DNA of 23,377 nucleotides. It comes from Candidatus Methanoperedens sp. GTDB lineage: Archaea > Halobacteriota > Methanosarcinia > Methanosarcinales > Methanoperedenaceae. A program made the translations under genes and the position numbers. This document shows positions 1 through 7,192 of the stretch, in pieces. The stretch covers positions 1 to 23,377 of the forward strand of contig JAPZAN010000245.1 in the NCBI GenBank assembly GCA_027460605.1, read 5' to 3'. A model generated the notes under the pieces. The model worked only from the letters and a program-made list of their open reading frames with translations, did not search any database and had not been told where the DNA came from. Position 1 is the first letter of the stretch, and each line of letters opens with the position of its first letter.

Positions 1-16
1 CGCTTTATGCGGTGTT

Positions 17-55
17 CAGGTATGCTTTGCATACCTGTCGCATGATATTTATCAT
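17..55. repeat. Two adjacent inverted repeats upstream of coaD
   Basis: A perfect 9-bp inverted repeat lies at 17-25 (CAGGTATGC) and 29-37 (GCATACCTG) with a TTT loop. Four bases later ATGATA (42-47) and TATCAT (50-55) form a second perfect repeat with a TT loop. They could be the end of an upstream transcript, beyond the window edge, or an operator for the gene at 123. A weak TATA-like stretch (tattaaaag) follows near 78-86. Nothing distinguishes the two roles from sequence alone. Confidence 0.5.
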
Positions 56-122
56 ACCCCCTAAAATCGCATAAGAGATATTAAAAGATACTCTTATCGT
101 TTGCCAGTTCAATTTTGCGAAT

Positions 123-590
123 ATGGCGCGTGTAGCAGTTGGGGGGACTTTTGACCCACTTCATGACGGTCATAAAGCCCTGTTGATGAAAGCTGTTGAA
201 TTGAGCCGAAATGGTGAGTTACTGGTGGGGCTGACCTCGGATTCATTGGCAAGGAACAAGGTTCATGAAGTGGCTGATTACCAGTCGCGCTACAATGAAG
301 TCATGCGATTTATCCAAACGCAGGGGATAGCTCCTGTAATTGTGAGGCTTGATGACCCTTACGGCCCGACAATTCGTGATGATTTTGATTGTCTTGTTGT
401 ATCCCCTGAAACGCATCCTATCGGATTGAAGATAAACAAGATACGAGGGGAGAAAAAGCTTGGGCAAATAGAAATCGTTCTGGTGGATTATGTTCTTGCA
501 GATGACGGTTTACCGATATCCAGCACGCGCATCAAGAGAGGGGAAATTGATGAGCACGGGAGGGTGTTGAATAAGATCGCAGATAGATAG
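123..590 (+). CDS. coaD: Phosphopantetheine adenylyltransferase, archaeal type
   Basis: The 155-residue protein begins with the nucleotidyltransferase signature GGTFDPLHDGH at residues 7-17, the HxGH motif (H14, H17) that binds ATP, and has a late ISSTRI motif in its last 30 residues. It should transfer AMP from ATP to 4'-phosphopantetheine to make dephospho-CoA, in the cytosol. The length and motif spacing fit the archaeal COG1019 branch, which is distinct from bacterial CoaD. The ATG at 123 puts the catalytic motif at the very N-terminus, as is usual. There is no clear ribosome binding site, so a leaderless or near-leaderless message is likely. It is a core gene that marks the left border of the accessory strip; nothing downstream appears to share its transcript, because 402 bases follow without a gene. 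Confidence 0.92.
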   Translation: MARVAVGGTFDPLHDGHKALLMKAVELSRNGELLVGLTSDSLARNKVHEVADYQSRYNEVMRFIQTQGIAPVIVRLDDPYGPTIRDDFDCLVVSPETHPIGLKINKIRGEKKLGQIEIVLVDYVLADDGLPISSTRIKRGEIDEHGRVLNKIADR

Positions 591-799
591 CGAAGTTTTC
601 TGGAAAGGTCAGTCATACAATGCGGAAATGAAAATGAAAACAAAGTGTAGCTTCATTCTTCTTGTTCCAAGATCTTTTTTTATGTAATCCATAATTTTAA
701 CCCTGCTGAAATTTACAATTTATAAATTATAGTTATAATATTTGAAAATTGACAAAATATTCCCCTCCGCTGCGCCGGGGCATCGTCAGGTGCAGAGTG

Positions 800-926
800 A
801 CTCGCCCACATTGATGGGATGGGGTTTTTCTAAGCAGACTTTAAGACGTGCCGCTTCCGGTCAGGGCGCGGCGGGAGGTGGGCGGGGCGACTGATGTGTG
901 GGGCGGCGGGTGTGATGGTGACTGAG
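800..926 (+). repeat. GC-rich dispersed repeat, copy 1 (diverged)
   Basis: This copy shares with the later copies a C-run/G-run hairpin followed by five T (815-839), then a gacgtgc and cttccgg block (845-860) as in copy 2, and a ggcgactgatgtgtg block (895-909) as in copy 3. It is the most diverged of the three long copies. The function is unknown; the hairpin and T-run look like an intrinsic terminator or the end of a small RNA. Confidence 0.5.
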
Positions 927-960
927 GGATTATGATTATTAAGGATCAATTACCGAAGAG

Positions 961-991
961 TATATTACATATAGGTACCTATAGTAATATA
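961..991. promoter_or_regulatory. Large palindromic operator of the toxin-antitoxin operon
   Basis: A perfect 14-bp palindrome, TATAGGTACCTATA, sits at 970-983. It is flanked by TATATTAC at 961-968 and its exact reverse complement GTAATATA at 984-991, so the whole 31-nt stretch is a palindrome with one extra A at 969. It ends one base before the antitoxin ATG. Ribbon-helix-helix antitoxins bind such sites as dimers and repress their own operon, so this is very probably the autoregulatory operator, overlapping the promoter and start. Confidence 0.75.
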
Positions 992-992
992 T

Positions 993-1229
993 ATGACAGC
1001 CACCACAACGATATGTTTAGACCCGAAGGTAAAGGATAAACTTACCTCTCTAAAATATCATTCTCGCGAATCGTATAGTTCAGTTATAGAAAGATTGACG
1101 AATCTGGCAATAGATGATGAACCGCTCAGCGATGAGGCGATAAAGGGTATAGAAGAAGCTCTTGAAGACATAAAACACGGACGCCTGCATTCCGAAGAAG
1201 AGATCATGAAAGAATTTGACCTGAAATGA
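993..1229 (+). CDS. Ribbon-helix-helix antitoxin, RelB-like
   Basis: This 78-residue protein has a short N-terminal strand plus helices (about residues 3-38) in the style of ribbon-helix-helix DNA-binding domains, followed by an acidic helical tail (about 44-78) ending in EEIMKEFDLK, typical of RelB-type antitoxins that wrap around the toxin. Its stop overlaps the next start (ATGA at 1226-1229), so the pair is translationally coupled. The start at 993 directly abuts a large palindrome, leaving no room for a ribosome binding site; a leaderless transcript repressed by the protein itself fits. The domain call rests on sequence pattern only; the pairing with a clear RelE protein supports it. Confidence 0.82.
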   Translation: MTATTTICLDPKVKDKLTSLKYHSRESYSSVIERLTNLAIDDEPLSDEAIKGIEEALEDIKHGRLHSEEEIMKEFDLK

Positions 1230-1492
1230 GCTATAAGGTCGAATATACTTCAAAAGCAAGAAAGGATCTCAAAAAGTTACCACTGGAAATTTCACAGAGC
1301 ATAATTCGATCAATCAACAGCATTAAAGACGACCCTTCTCCTCATGTAAAAAAGATAAAAGGGACACAAAAGAATCCTCTATATACTCACCGTGTTGGTG
1401 AATATCGGACTATCCTTTACATAGAAAATGAGCGTTTGCTCATCCTGGTGATAGAAGCAGGGCACAGGAAAAAGATCTACCGGAAATATTGA
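1226..1492 (+). CDS. RelE/ParE-family toxin
   Basis: The 88-residue basic protein has the compact RelE-fold pattern: YKVEYTSKARKDLKKLP at the N-terminus, then a VGEYRTILYI strand (R61) and a C-terminal GHRKKIYRKY. RelE toxins cut mRNA in the ribosome, while ParE relatives poison gyrase. The conserved R61, H80, R81 and Y85 lie where RelE enzymes place catalytic or RNA-binding residues, which favours an mRNA interferase. It overlaps the antitoxin by four bases. It appears intact. Confidence 0.87.
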   Translation: MSYKVEYTSKARKDLKKLPLEISQSIIRSINSIKDDPSPHVKKIKGTQKNPLYTHRVGEYRTILYIENERLLILVIEAGHRKKIYRKY

Positions 1493-1842
1493 GAATATAA
1501 AAATATGGAATTCTCGCCCTCGCATGCTTGCATTCGCGTCATCTGTGCGCCGTGTTCTGTTGCAGGTGGCACATATTCATCACGTTAAAATATGAAATCC
1601 CCGGCGCGCCGATACGTCCCCGGAGCAGCAATATTCCATTAGAGTCCGAACTCCCCAAGCCCGCATCGATTGGAGGGCTTTTTTTCTCGCGGAGGTGAAG
1701 ACGTGCAGCTTCCGGGCGGGGCGGTGGGCAGGGGTGGCGCTTGAAGGCGTGTATGTTACCGAAGGCCGGTGCGAAGCCAGTAATTATCCATAAGGAAGGA
1801 TTATTAAGCAAAAGGACATATAATTAAACCAAACCTAAAGAG
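1493..1842. other. 350-nt gap dominated by repeat copy 2
   Basis: No credible gene is seen. About 190 of the 350 bases are the second copy of the GC-rich repeat. The last 40 bases are AT-rich (ggattattaag, then ataattaaacc) and probably hold the promoter of the gene at 1843. Confidence 0.65.
1595..1784 (+). repeat. GC-rich dispersed repeat, copy 2, with terminator-like hairpin
   Basis: It starts with AAATCC and a GGCGC-rich block, continues with GGAGCAGCAA and TTCCATTAGAG, then a hairpin, AAGCCC at 1657-1662 pairing with GGGCTT at 1675-1680, running into seven T (1679-1685). After that come gcggaggtg, gacgtgcagcttccgg and a 3' block matching copy 3 (ggcgctt...gaa...cgg...gccagtaat). Conservation of the hairpin and T-run between copies implies an RNA-level role or descent from one mobile element. 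Confidence 0.6.
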
Positions 1843-2097
1843 ATGGATCAGATGACAGACGCCCTTATAATTGATGAAAAAGCAAGGCATATCTATGACT
1901 CCCACAGGGAAGAATGGGAGAAACTGTACAACGGGAAGATAATCGCCATAGATGTCGAAGAGAATAACCTCGCATCAGTTGGTGAGCATATCGGCGATGT
2001 TGATATCGAAGCCAGGAAAAAACGACCTGGTCACAGGCTCTTCATGCGCAGGGTGGGTAAGAATCCAGCCGTTGTCAGGTTGCGGAATTATGCCTGA
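1843..2097 (+). CDS. Small DUF5678-like protein
   Basis: This 84-residue hydrophilic protein has the pattern seen in short archaeal and bacterial DUF5678 proteins: an EEWEKLYNGKIIAID stretch (residues 24-38, a strand after a helix), then an aspartate-rich turn, and a C-terminal PGHRLFMRRVG strand. The family has no known function. It often sits directly upstream of a retropepsin-like gene (recalled, not checked), and here it overlaps one by eight bases (2090-2097), so the two are surely co-translated. Two starts are possible: ATG 1843 and ATG 1852. No strong ribosome binding site decides between them. Confidence 0.7.
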   Translation: MDQMTDALIIDEKARHIYDSHREEWEKLYNGKIIAIDVEENNLASVGEHIGDVDIEARKKRPGHRLFMRRVGKNPAVVRLRNYA

Positions 2098-2461
2098 AAA
2101 AGCTGCTTTCGATTACATAGATAACGACCCGCTTGTTCCGGTCACTCTTATTAACCCTGATTCCAATAAGAAGGTAAAGGCTTATGCCTATCTCGATACG
2201 GGCTCGGATACTGTCGTTGTACCAAGGGAACTGTGGCTTAAGCTGGAGCTGGAAATGCTCTACCGTTCCAGCGTCTGTGCGGTCGGAGGCATAGTCACTG
2301 CATGGTACACCCGAATAAACATGGAATTCCTTGAAAATGAACACAGGGGTATCATCGCTTTTTATCAGGATGAGGGAGATGTTCTGATCGGTCGAAATGT
2401 CATAGATGAATATTCAATTACGTTTGATGGCAGAAACTCAAGGTTAATAATAAATCCATGA
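2090..2461 (+). CDS. Retropepsin-like (clan AA) aspartyl protease
   Basis: From ATG 2090 the protein has 123 residues. It carries the single catalytic DTGS motif at 36-39 within AYLDTGSDTVVVP, and near the end a VLIGRNVID segment (the hydrophobic-hydrophobic-G motif) followed by a FDGR strand. This is the arrangement of one retropepsin lobe, so a homodimer would form the active site. There is no transmembrane segment or signal peptide, so it acts in the cytosol. A longer reading from an in-frame ATG at 1952 is possible, but would run through the whole neighbour and has no family support. Substrate unknown; the overlapping small upstream protein is the natural candidate partner. Confidence 0.82.
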   Translation: MPEKAAFDYIDNDPLVPVTLINPDSNKKVKAYAYLDTGSDTVVVPRELWLKLELEMLYRSSVCAVGGIVTAWYTRINMEFLENEHRGIIAFYQDEGDVLIGRNVIDEYSITFDGRNSRLIINP

Positions 2462-2490
2462 GATATTTTCCGAAATAAAGATGGAAACAG

Positions 2491-2702
2491 CCCAATATTT
2501 ATCGCAACATAAATATTAAATCCCGGCGCCGATATGTTCCCGATGAGCAACATTCTCCGAAAAAGCTAGCCAGACTACAATTAAAAACCGCAGATGAACG
2601 CAGATTTAGTGTCTCGCTCTTCCTGGCGTTTTTCTACTGCGCCAAATATTTATAACTCTATAATTATTAAATCCGTGGCGCCGATATGCTCCCGATGCAA
2701 CC
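2491..2702 (+). repeat. Two short tandem-like copies of the repeat 5' end
   Basis: 2491-2556 and 2641-2702 resemble each other: CCAATATTTAT or CCAAATATTTAT, then an AT-rich spacer, ATTAAATCC, GGCGCCGATATG and TCCCGATG. From AAATCC onward they match the first 40 or so bases of the long copies at 1595 and 2785, but neither continues into the hairpin portion. Confidence 0.5.
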
Positions 2703-2784
2703 GCAAGATCTATGAAACTCTGCGGATTGGTTCAAAATCAACAACGAACTAATACGAACTCGTACGAACTCTAATTAAAAAATG

Positions 2785-2990
2785 AAATCCCGGCGCACCG
2801 ATACCGGAGCAGCAAATTCCATTAGAGGCCGAACTCCCGAAGCCCGCTCGATGGGAGGGGCTTTTTTCTTGCGGAGGTGGGACGTGGGTTAAGGTTGGGG
2901 GCGCGGCGGGTCGGCTGATGTGTGAGGTTTGGGGTTGTGATGGCGCTTCAAGTTGTGGATACTATCGAAAACCGGGATGAAACCAGCAAT
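2785..2990 (+). repeat. GC-rich dispersed repeat, copy 3, with terminator-like hairpin
   Basis: It parallels copy 2 over its whole length: AAATCCCGGCGC, GGAGCAGCAAATTCC, ATTAGAG and CCGAACTCCC, then a hairpin of AAGCCC (2840-2845) with GGGCTT (2858-2863) and a six-T run (2862-2867), then gcggaggtgg, gacgtg and a final block ending in accagcaat. Its central part (gactgatgtgtg-like, 2911-2925) is closer to copy 1. It lies about 100 bases upstream of the DUF499 gene. Confidence 0.6.
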
Positions 2991-3051
2991 CTCGTCGTTT
3001 TACCCTGATTAATTAGGCTAAAATCGATTTTTTAAAAGAACCCTTCAACCA

Positions 3052-3090
3052 TTTGATTTATTATATATCGAATCTATTAAAAGTAGGTGG
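3052..3090 (+). promoter_or_regulatory. Promoter and ribosome binding site of the DUF499 gene
   Basis: An AT-rich stretch with a TATA-like core (tttattatatatcg, about 3055-3068) precedes AGGTGG at 3085-3090, a good match to the end of archaeal 16S rRNA, six bases before ATG 3097. This is the probable start of island transcription. Confidence 0.5.
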
Positions 3091-3096
3091 TACTGA

Positions 3097-6039
3097 ATGA
3101 ACACACTAAAGGAAGCCTTTGAATCTGGAAAGTTAGTTCCCTATAATGACATTTTAACAGGGAAAATTACTGAAAATTCTTTTGCGGTTGGTTTCCACGC
3201 GGTATTAAATGGAACGGCTGATAAAATTTACAATGACCCTGCCATTTATTTTAATTTGACTCACATGACTAAAAATCTGAGGGGGATTTTTAATGACGTC
3301 CTAACAAGGGTATCAAAAGGCGGAGCAAGACCGCTTTTGGTAATTGATACAACTTTCGGGGGTGGAAAAACTCATGCACTTGTTGGTTTATACCATTTAT
3401 TCAAAAATCCAAATGTAGCGAAATCTGATAAAAATATTAAATCCATATTAAAAGATGCCAAACTTGAAAACATTCCAGAAGTTTCACTGGTTGCTATCGA
3501 CAGCCATAATATTTCTTCTGTGAAGAAGGGAGCAGATGCAAGGACTCTTTGGGGCGAAATAGGAAAGCAATTAGGATGCTATAATCTTGTTGAATCATTT
3601 GATAAAGAATTGAAAAGGCCAGATGCTTCCACCTTAACTAAGATGATTAATTCAACAGGAAAGCCTGTTCTGATAATGATAGATGAATTGGTAAATCACC
3701 TGAAAGATGCTAGGGCTGAAAAAGTAGGGGATACCAATCTTGCAGAGGTCACTGTTAGCTTCTTCCATACAATGACTGATGTGATCGTTAATAGCAAGAA
3801 TGCCATGTTCATTATCACATTGCCAGGTACTGAATCCGCCTATAAGAAAGAATCAGAGATGCTTGAAGAATATAAGAAAATGGTTAAGGAATTGGGGAGC
3901 AGGGAAGCTTCTTTTACGGTCCCCATGGAAAAATCTGAAATTTATGAAGTAATAAAGAAAAGATTATTCGAAAAAATTGATGAAACTTACACCAGGCAGG
4001 TTGCCGAGGAGCTACAGCAATTTTATACTAATAATTCAGAAAGTTTCCCTGATGAAGTAGTCCAACAAGCATATTATGAGAAGATCCAGAAATCATATCC
4101 TTTCCATCCAGCCTTGATCGATTTGCTATATGAACGCATATCAACGATAATCGAATTTCAGAGAACCAGAGGCGTATTGAGGTTATTATGTCATGTATTG
4201 AGAAATGTTTATAATAATGTTCATTTATTACCAAATGATATTGTCATCACTCCAGGTATTGTAGATTTTAACGATAATAGTATTTCTCAGGAATTAACAA
4301 ATAAAATTGCACGCGGCGAGTTTCAGAATGTTATTAAAACGGATATCGTGAATGATGATTCAGAAGGAAAGTGCCAGAAATTAGACTCAAAAGATAAATT
4401 TGGGTCAAATGTTAGGATTGCAACGTCTATTTACCTTTACACACTTATTGGCACAACAAAGGAAGCTAGCATTGGTTGTTCTCCAAAAGAGTTAGTTCTA
4501 TCAACCGCGGTAGATAAGGTAACATATCCAAAAGATATTCTAAATGATGTATTAACCCTCGAGAATAATCTGTGGTATATCTATAATAAAACCGGAAAGT
4601 GGCATTTCGATGTTGAAGTAAATATCAATAGAGTGATTTCCGATGAGACCGATGGGGTTTCAAAATTAGAATATGATCCTGAGATTAAGAAAAGACTTGG
4701 AAAAATGCTTGAGGTGAGCGATTATTTTGATATCCATATATGGAATCATGATGTCAGAAATCCACATAAACCCACACTCGTAGCTGTGAACTATAATGAT
4801 ATTAAAGGGTCTGAAGATAAAGTTCCTGAGTCTATTAAAGAGATAATTGAGAAAGAGGGGGCATCATTTAGAACAAAAAAGAATTTGATATATGTGCTGG
4901 TTCCAAGGGAGGATAGAAAATCAAAATTGATAGAAGCATCTAAACGATTTATTGCTATCAGAGAAATTAAGGGTTCCATAAAATCAAAGCCTGAATTGAA
5001 AGCATATAGTTCAAAAATCGATGAACTCCTGAAGGAAAGTGAGTCAAATCTAAATGCTTCGATAGAATTGTGTTATTCTCTGATCTATTATCCAAGTGGA
5101 ACTGAAATCAAAAATATTGTGGTTCAGGATGGCTATGAGGGCGCAAAGAACCTGCCAGATAAGATATATATGGCACTTGTAAAGTCTCAAAAGATTGTTG
5201 AAAAGCTTGCCCCAATATACATTGTTGATAAGATTCTGGGATCTAAATCTGAAATAACTGTCAATGAGATTCATGCAAATTTTGAGGAATCTCCTTCGTA
5301 TATTTTGCCAAAAAATAAGCAGGTATTATACGATGCGATATCTGAAGGATTGGTTAATAAATTGTTTGGTTTATATATCGGCGGAATTGGAGATATTCTT
5401 TCGATTTCAGAATCTAATTACGAAAAAATTGGAACTAATTTTTATTTCAACAGAAAACCAGCATCCGGCCCGAAGGATGCCTATTATATTCTTCCGAAAG
5501 AAAGAGCCGAAGCAATTGAGAATAAATTGAACAGTTTTTCAGATAAAGGGAACGAGGGGGTAACTAAAGGAAGAAGTGGATTTACATACGGCGTTGACGA
5601 TGGAGGTACAGATGGTTTGGGGGGTAAGGGGAGGATTCGCCAACCTGATTTTGTTGATATTTCGGATATATCAAAAATTGGTGAATATAAGGATTGGGAA
5701 ATCCAAAATATGGGCTTTACCTTTTCGAATGTGAGAGTATTTCCACAACTTCAAACAAAACTGAGTTTGATTTTGTTGGGGATATCGAATGTTAAGCACT
5801 CAGTTAATATTTCAAGTGAAAAAATGAGTCTAACAATTAATGAAGCCGATATTTCTGATTTGAACAGCTTGATGGAGATTCTATTTAAGATATCAAATAT
5901 GTTTGCGGATGACTTTAAGGCACATCTTGAGTTATCTTTTGAAAGCGAATTGAAAATAGATGATGACCTGGTGGATAATTTTGTTCAATTAAAATCATTG
6001 AGTGATGTTCTTAAATTTAACTCGAAATTGAAAAAATAA
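3097..6039 (+). CDS. DUF499 AAA+ ATPase, anti-phage associated
   Basis: A 980-residue P-loop protein. The Walker A motif is FGGGKTH at residues 87-93 (K91, T92) and the Walker B motif is LIMIDEL with D196-E197. The rest is mixed alpha/beta without membrane segments; a glycine-rich linker lies around 820-845, just before the C-terminal domain. The length and Walker A followed by histidine are typical of DUF499 ATPases, which are encoded beside DUF1156 methylases and helicases in predicted phage-defence loci and resemble the large ATPases of BREX (both recalled). By analogy it would form an ATP-driven complex that controls the methylase and helicase. The ATG at 3097 has a strong ribosome binding site. 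The gene is AT-rich relative to the glutamate synthase genes, consistent with horizontal transfer. Confidence 0.85.
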   Translation: MNTLKEAFESGKLVPYNDILTGKITENSFAVGFHAVLNGTADKIYNDPAIYFNLTHMTKNLRGIFNDVLTRVSKGGARPLLVIDTTFGGGKTHALVGLYHLFKNPNVAKSDKNIKSILKDAKLENIPEVSLVAIDSHNISSVKKGADARTLWGEIGKQLGCYNLVESFDKELKRPDASTLTKMINSTGKPVLIMIDELVNHLKDARAEKVGDTNLAEVTVSFFHTMTDVIVNSKNAMFIITLPGTESAYKKESEMLEEYKKMVKELGSREASFTVPMEKSEIYEVIKKRLFEKIDETYTRQVAEELQQFYTNNSESFPDEVVQQAYYEKIQKSYPFHPALIDLLYERISTIIEFQRTRGVLRLLCHVLRNVYNNVHLLPNDIVITPGIVDFNDNSISQELTNKIARGEFQNVIKTDIVNDDSEGKCQKLDSKDKFGSNVRIATSIYLYTLIGTTKEASIGCSPKELVLSTAVDKVTYPKDILNDVLTLENNLWYIYNKTGKWHFDVEVNINRVISDETDGVSKLEYDPEIKKRLGKMLEVSDYFDIHIWNHDVRNPHKPTLVAVNYNDIKGSEDKVPESIKEIIEKEGASFRTKKNLIYVLVPREDRKSKLIEASKRFIAIREIKGSIKSKPELKAYSSKIDELLKESESNLNASIELCYSLIYYPSGTEIKNIVVQDGYEGAKNLPDKIYMALVKSQKIVEKLAPIYIVDKILGSKSEITVNEIHANFEESPSYILPKNKQVLYDAISEGLVNKLFGLYIGGIGDILSISESNYEKIGTNFYFNRKPASGPKDAYYILPKERAEAIENKLNSFSDKGNEGVTKGRSGFTYGVDDGGTDGLGGKGRIRQPDFVDISDISKIGEYKDWEIQNMGFTFSNVRVFPQLQTKLSLILLGISNVKHSVNISSEKMSLTINEADISDLNSLMEILFKISNMFADDFKAHLELSFESELKIDDDLVDNFVQLKSLSDVLKFNSKLKK

Positions 6040-6055
6040 AACTCAGGTGGCTCAA

Positions 6056-6538
6056 TTGAAAAATTATCTCAGCAAAGATAGAGTTCATTATTCCATCCTT
6101 TTAAAAGACGGGAAAATTCGGTCTGTCCAATTAAAAGAGCATATTGACGGATTGAACAAGCATTTTTCAAATAATATCGGAGTAATATATTCATGGCGCG
6201 CTGAGATTATTCAGAAATTTTTGGATTCATTGATAAAGAAATATCATGATGATCTTAAAAATAGGGTGAAATCCTATCAGACTGTTTTTGATGATGATGT
6301 TTTCACCCTGGATTTTAATAAATCAAAATGGAATAATGAATACAGGCTTACAACTGAGATTTCAATGAAATTGCTTCTTGCAATACGGCTGACTTCAAGC
6401 ATAGAGCAAAGACAGCGTGTTGAAGAAGCGCTTGAAATTATTCATTCTATGTCTGATGAAGAGGTATCGTTCTGGGCATGGAAAATATTAAGTTTGAAAA
6501 GTAGGGCATTGAATGGATTTAAGGCGATGTATTTATGA
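6056..6538 (+). CDS. Unknown helical protein of the defence island
   Basis: A 160-residue hydrophilic, mostly helical protein with no motif I recognise. It has no signal peptide or membrane segment. Charged N-terminal strands (YSILLKDGKIRSVQLKEH) are followed by helices, an acidic patch (DDDVFTLDF) and a WAWKIL segment near the end. It follows the DUF499 stop by a few bases and is certainly in the same operon. Two starts compete: GTG 6047, which lies inside the AGGTGG ribosome binding site (6045-6050), and TTG 6056, five bases after it; I prefer TTG 6056. Similar loci carry a small protein beside DUF499 (DUF3780 in bacteria, recalled), so it may be a structural partner of the ATPase; I cannot establish homology. 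Confidence 0.7.
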   Translation: MKNYLSKDRVHYSILLKDGKIRSVQLKEHIDGLNKHFSNNIGVIYSWRAEIIQKFLDSLIKKYHDDLKNRVKSYQTVFDDDVFTLDFNKSKWNNEYRLTTEISMKLLLAIRLTSSIEQRQRVEEALEIIHSMSDEEVSFWAWKILSLKSRALNGFKAMYL

Positions 6539-6559
6539 ATAGTTTCACACCGCGTGGTA

Positions 6560-6632
6560 AATCTATAATATAAAATACACCAATATATTAAATATCAATT
6601 GAGTCAATAAAGCATGGAACTAAAAAAGGAGG
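6560..6632 (+). promoter_or_regulatory. Internal promoter and ribosome binding site before the YwgA-like gene
   Basis: The 100-base gap contains TATA-like tracts (tctataatataaaa near 6560-6573 and aatatattaaatatc near 6582-6596) and a strong GGAGG at 6628-6632. This suggests that the YwgA/HD/methylase genes can be transcribed separately from the DUF499 pair. GGAGG is only one base from TTG 6634 but seven from TTG 6640, which decides the start of the next gene. Confidence 0.5.
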
Positions 6633-6639
6633 ATTGAAA

Positions 6640-7188
6640 TTGGAAATTTCGGATGCGATCCTTGTAGCAGTCAAGGAAGCAGGAGACAATGTACTTGGAA
6701 GGACATCTATTCAAAAGCTTATTTATTTTCTTTCGATTTTTGGGAAAGTAGATGTAAAATACCGTCCGCATTATTATGGTCCTTATAGCTCTGATGTCGC
6801 AGGCTCTATTCAAATGTTATCTTCAATTGATTTTCTGGATGAGAAAGTAGAGACCCAGCAATCCACGGGTTATTCTGTTCCTGAAAACTGGAGAAGGTAT
6901 CTTTATTCAATATCAGACGATGGGGAACAGATCATTGCACAATTAAAGGAATCAAATGAAAACGAGTATAATGAAATATCCCGGATAATAAGCCAATTTG
7001 AAACCGTAAATTACAATCCAGAGGTTCTATCATGGGCTGCTAAGGTAAATTATATCATTTCAAAAAAAGGGGCGTCAATGACCCCTGAAGCTATTATAAA
7101 TACGGCTGGCTCTTTTGGCTGGAAACTTACAGAAGAACAGGTGGATTCGGCGATTGAAATATTAAAAAATCTCAATCTGTGTAAGTAA
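6640..7188 (+). CDS. YwgA/DUF4065-like winged-helix protein
   Basis: This 182-residue protein starts with a helix and then GRTSIQKLIYFLSIFG, followed by YRPHYYGPYSSDV (about residues 43-56). The GR-x-x-x-QKL-x-Y block and HYYGPYS resemble what I recall of Bacillus subtilis YwgA, and the QKLIYF core is also typical of DUF4065 (Panacea/SocA-like) proteins, some of which are antitoxins. In B. subtilis ywgA sits next to ywfO, an HD-domain hydrolase (recalled); here too an HD gene follows after four bases. That linkage across domains strengthens the call. The role could be antitoxin, adaptor or regulator of the HD enzyme. The TTG at 6640 is preferred over 6634 because of ribosome binding site spacing. 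Confidence 0.7.
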   Translation: MEISDAILVAVKEAGDNVLGRTSIQKLIYFLSIFGKVDVKYRPHYYGPYSSDVAGSIQMLSSIDFLDEKVETQQSTGYSVPENWRRYLYSISDDGEQIIAQLKESNENEYNEISRIISQFETVNYNPEVLSWAAKVNYIISKKGASMTPEAIINTAGSFGWKLTEEQVDSAIEILKNLNLCK

Positions 7189-7192
7189 TTTC

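Larger units (their letters stand above)
591..992. other. 402-nt gap: AT-rich stretch, GC-rich repeat copy and operator
   Basis: No gene is supported here. Positions 700-760 are very AT-rich and include a perfect 12-bp palindrome, AATTTATAAATT, at 717-728. From about 761 the composition flips to GC-rich, with the first copy of a repeat also found at 1595 and 2785. The last 30 bases are a large palindrome abutting the next gene. Confidence 0.7.
2462..3096. other. 635-nt gap: repeat cluster before the defence island
   Basis: No gene is supported. The gap contains two short copies of the 5' part of the dispersed repeat, a CGCAGAT direct repeat (2589-2595 and 2599-2605), three ACGAACT units spaced exactly 10 bases apart (2744, 2754, 2764), one full-length repeat copy and then an AT-rich promoter. 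The density of repeats suggests a recombination-prone boundary. Confidence 0.7.

Noticed and set aside
1952..2461. A longer start for the aspartyl protease at ATG 1952
   Set aside because: It would overlap almost half of the upstream small gene in another frame and adds no domain; ATG 2090 gives the usual size and start.
2589..2605. CGCAGAT direct repeat
   Set aside because: Two seven-base units only; similar runs are common as background repeats, so no feature is claimed beyond the gap description.
2744..2770. Three ACGAACT units spaced by 10 bases, possible CRISPR or iteron array
   Set aside because: Units are only seven bases long with three-base spacers and no more than three copies; far too short for CRISPR, and no replication gene is near.
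2940..3008. Short ATG frame inside repeat copy 3 with a similar frame in copy 2
   Set aside because: Differences between the two copies change most amino acids and show no third-position bias, so they do not look coding.
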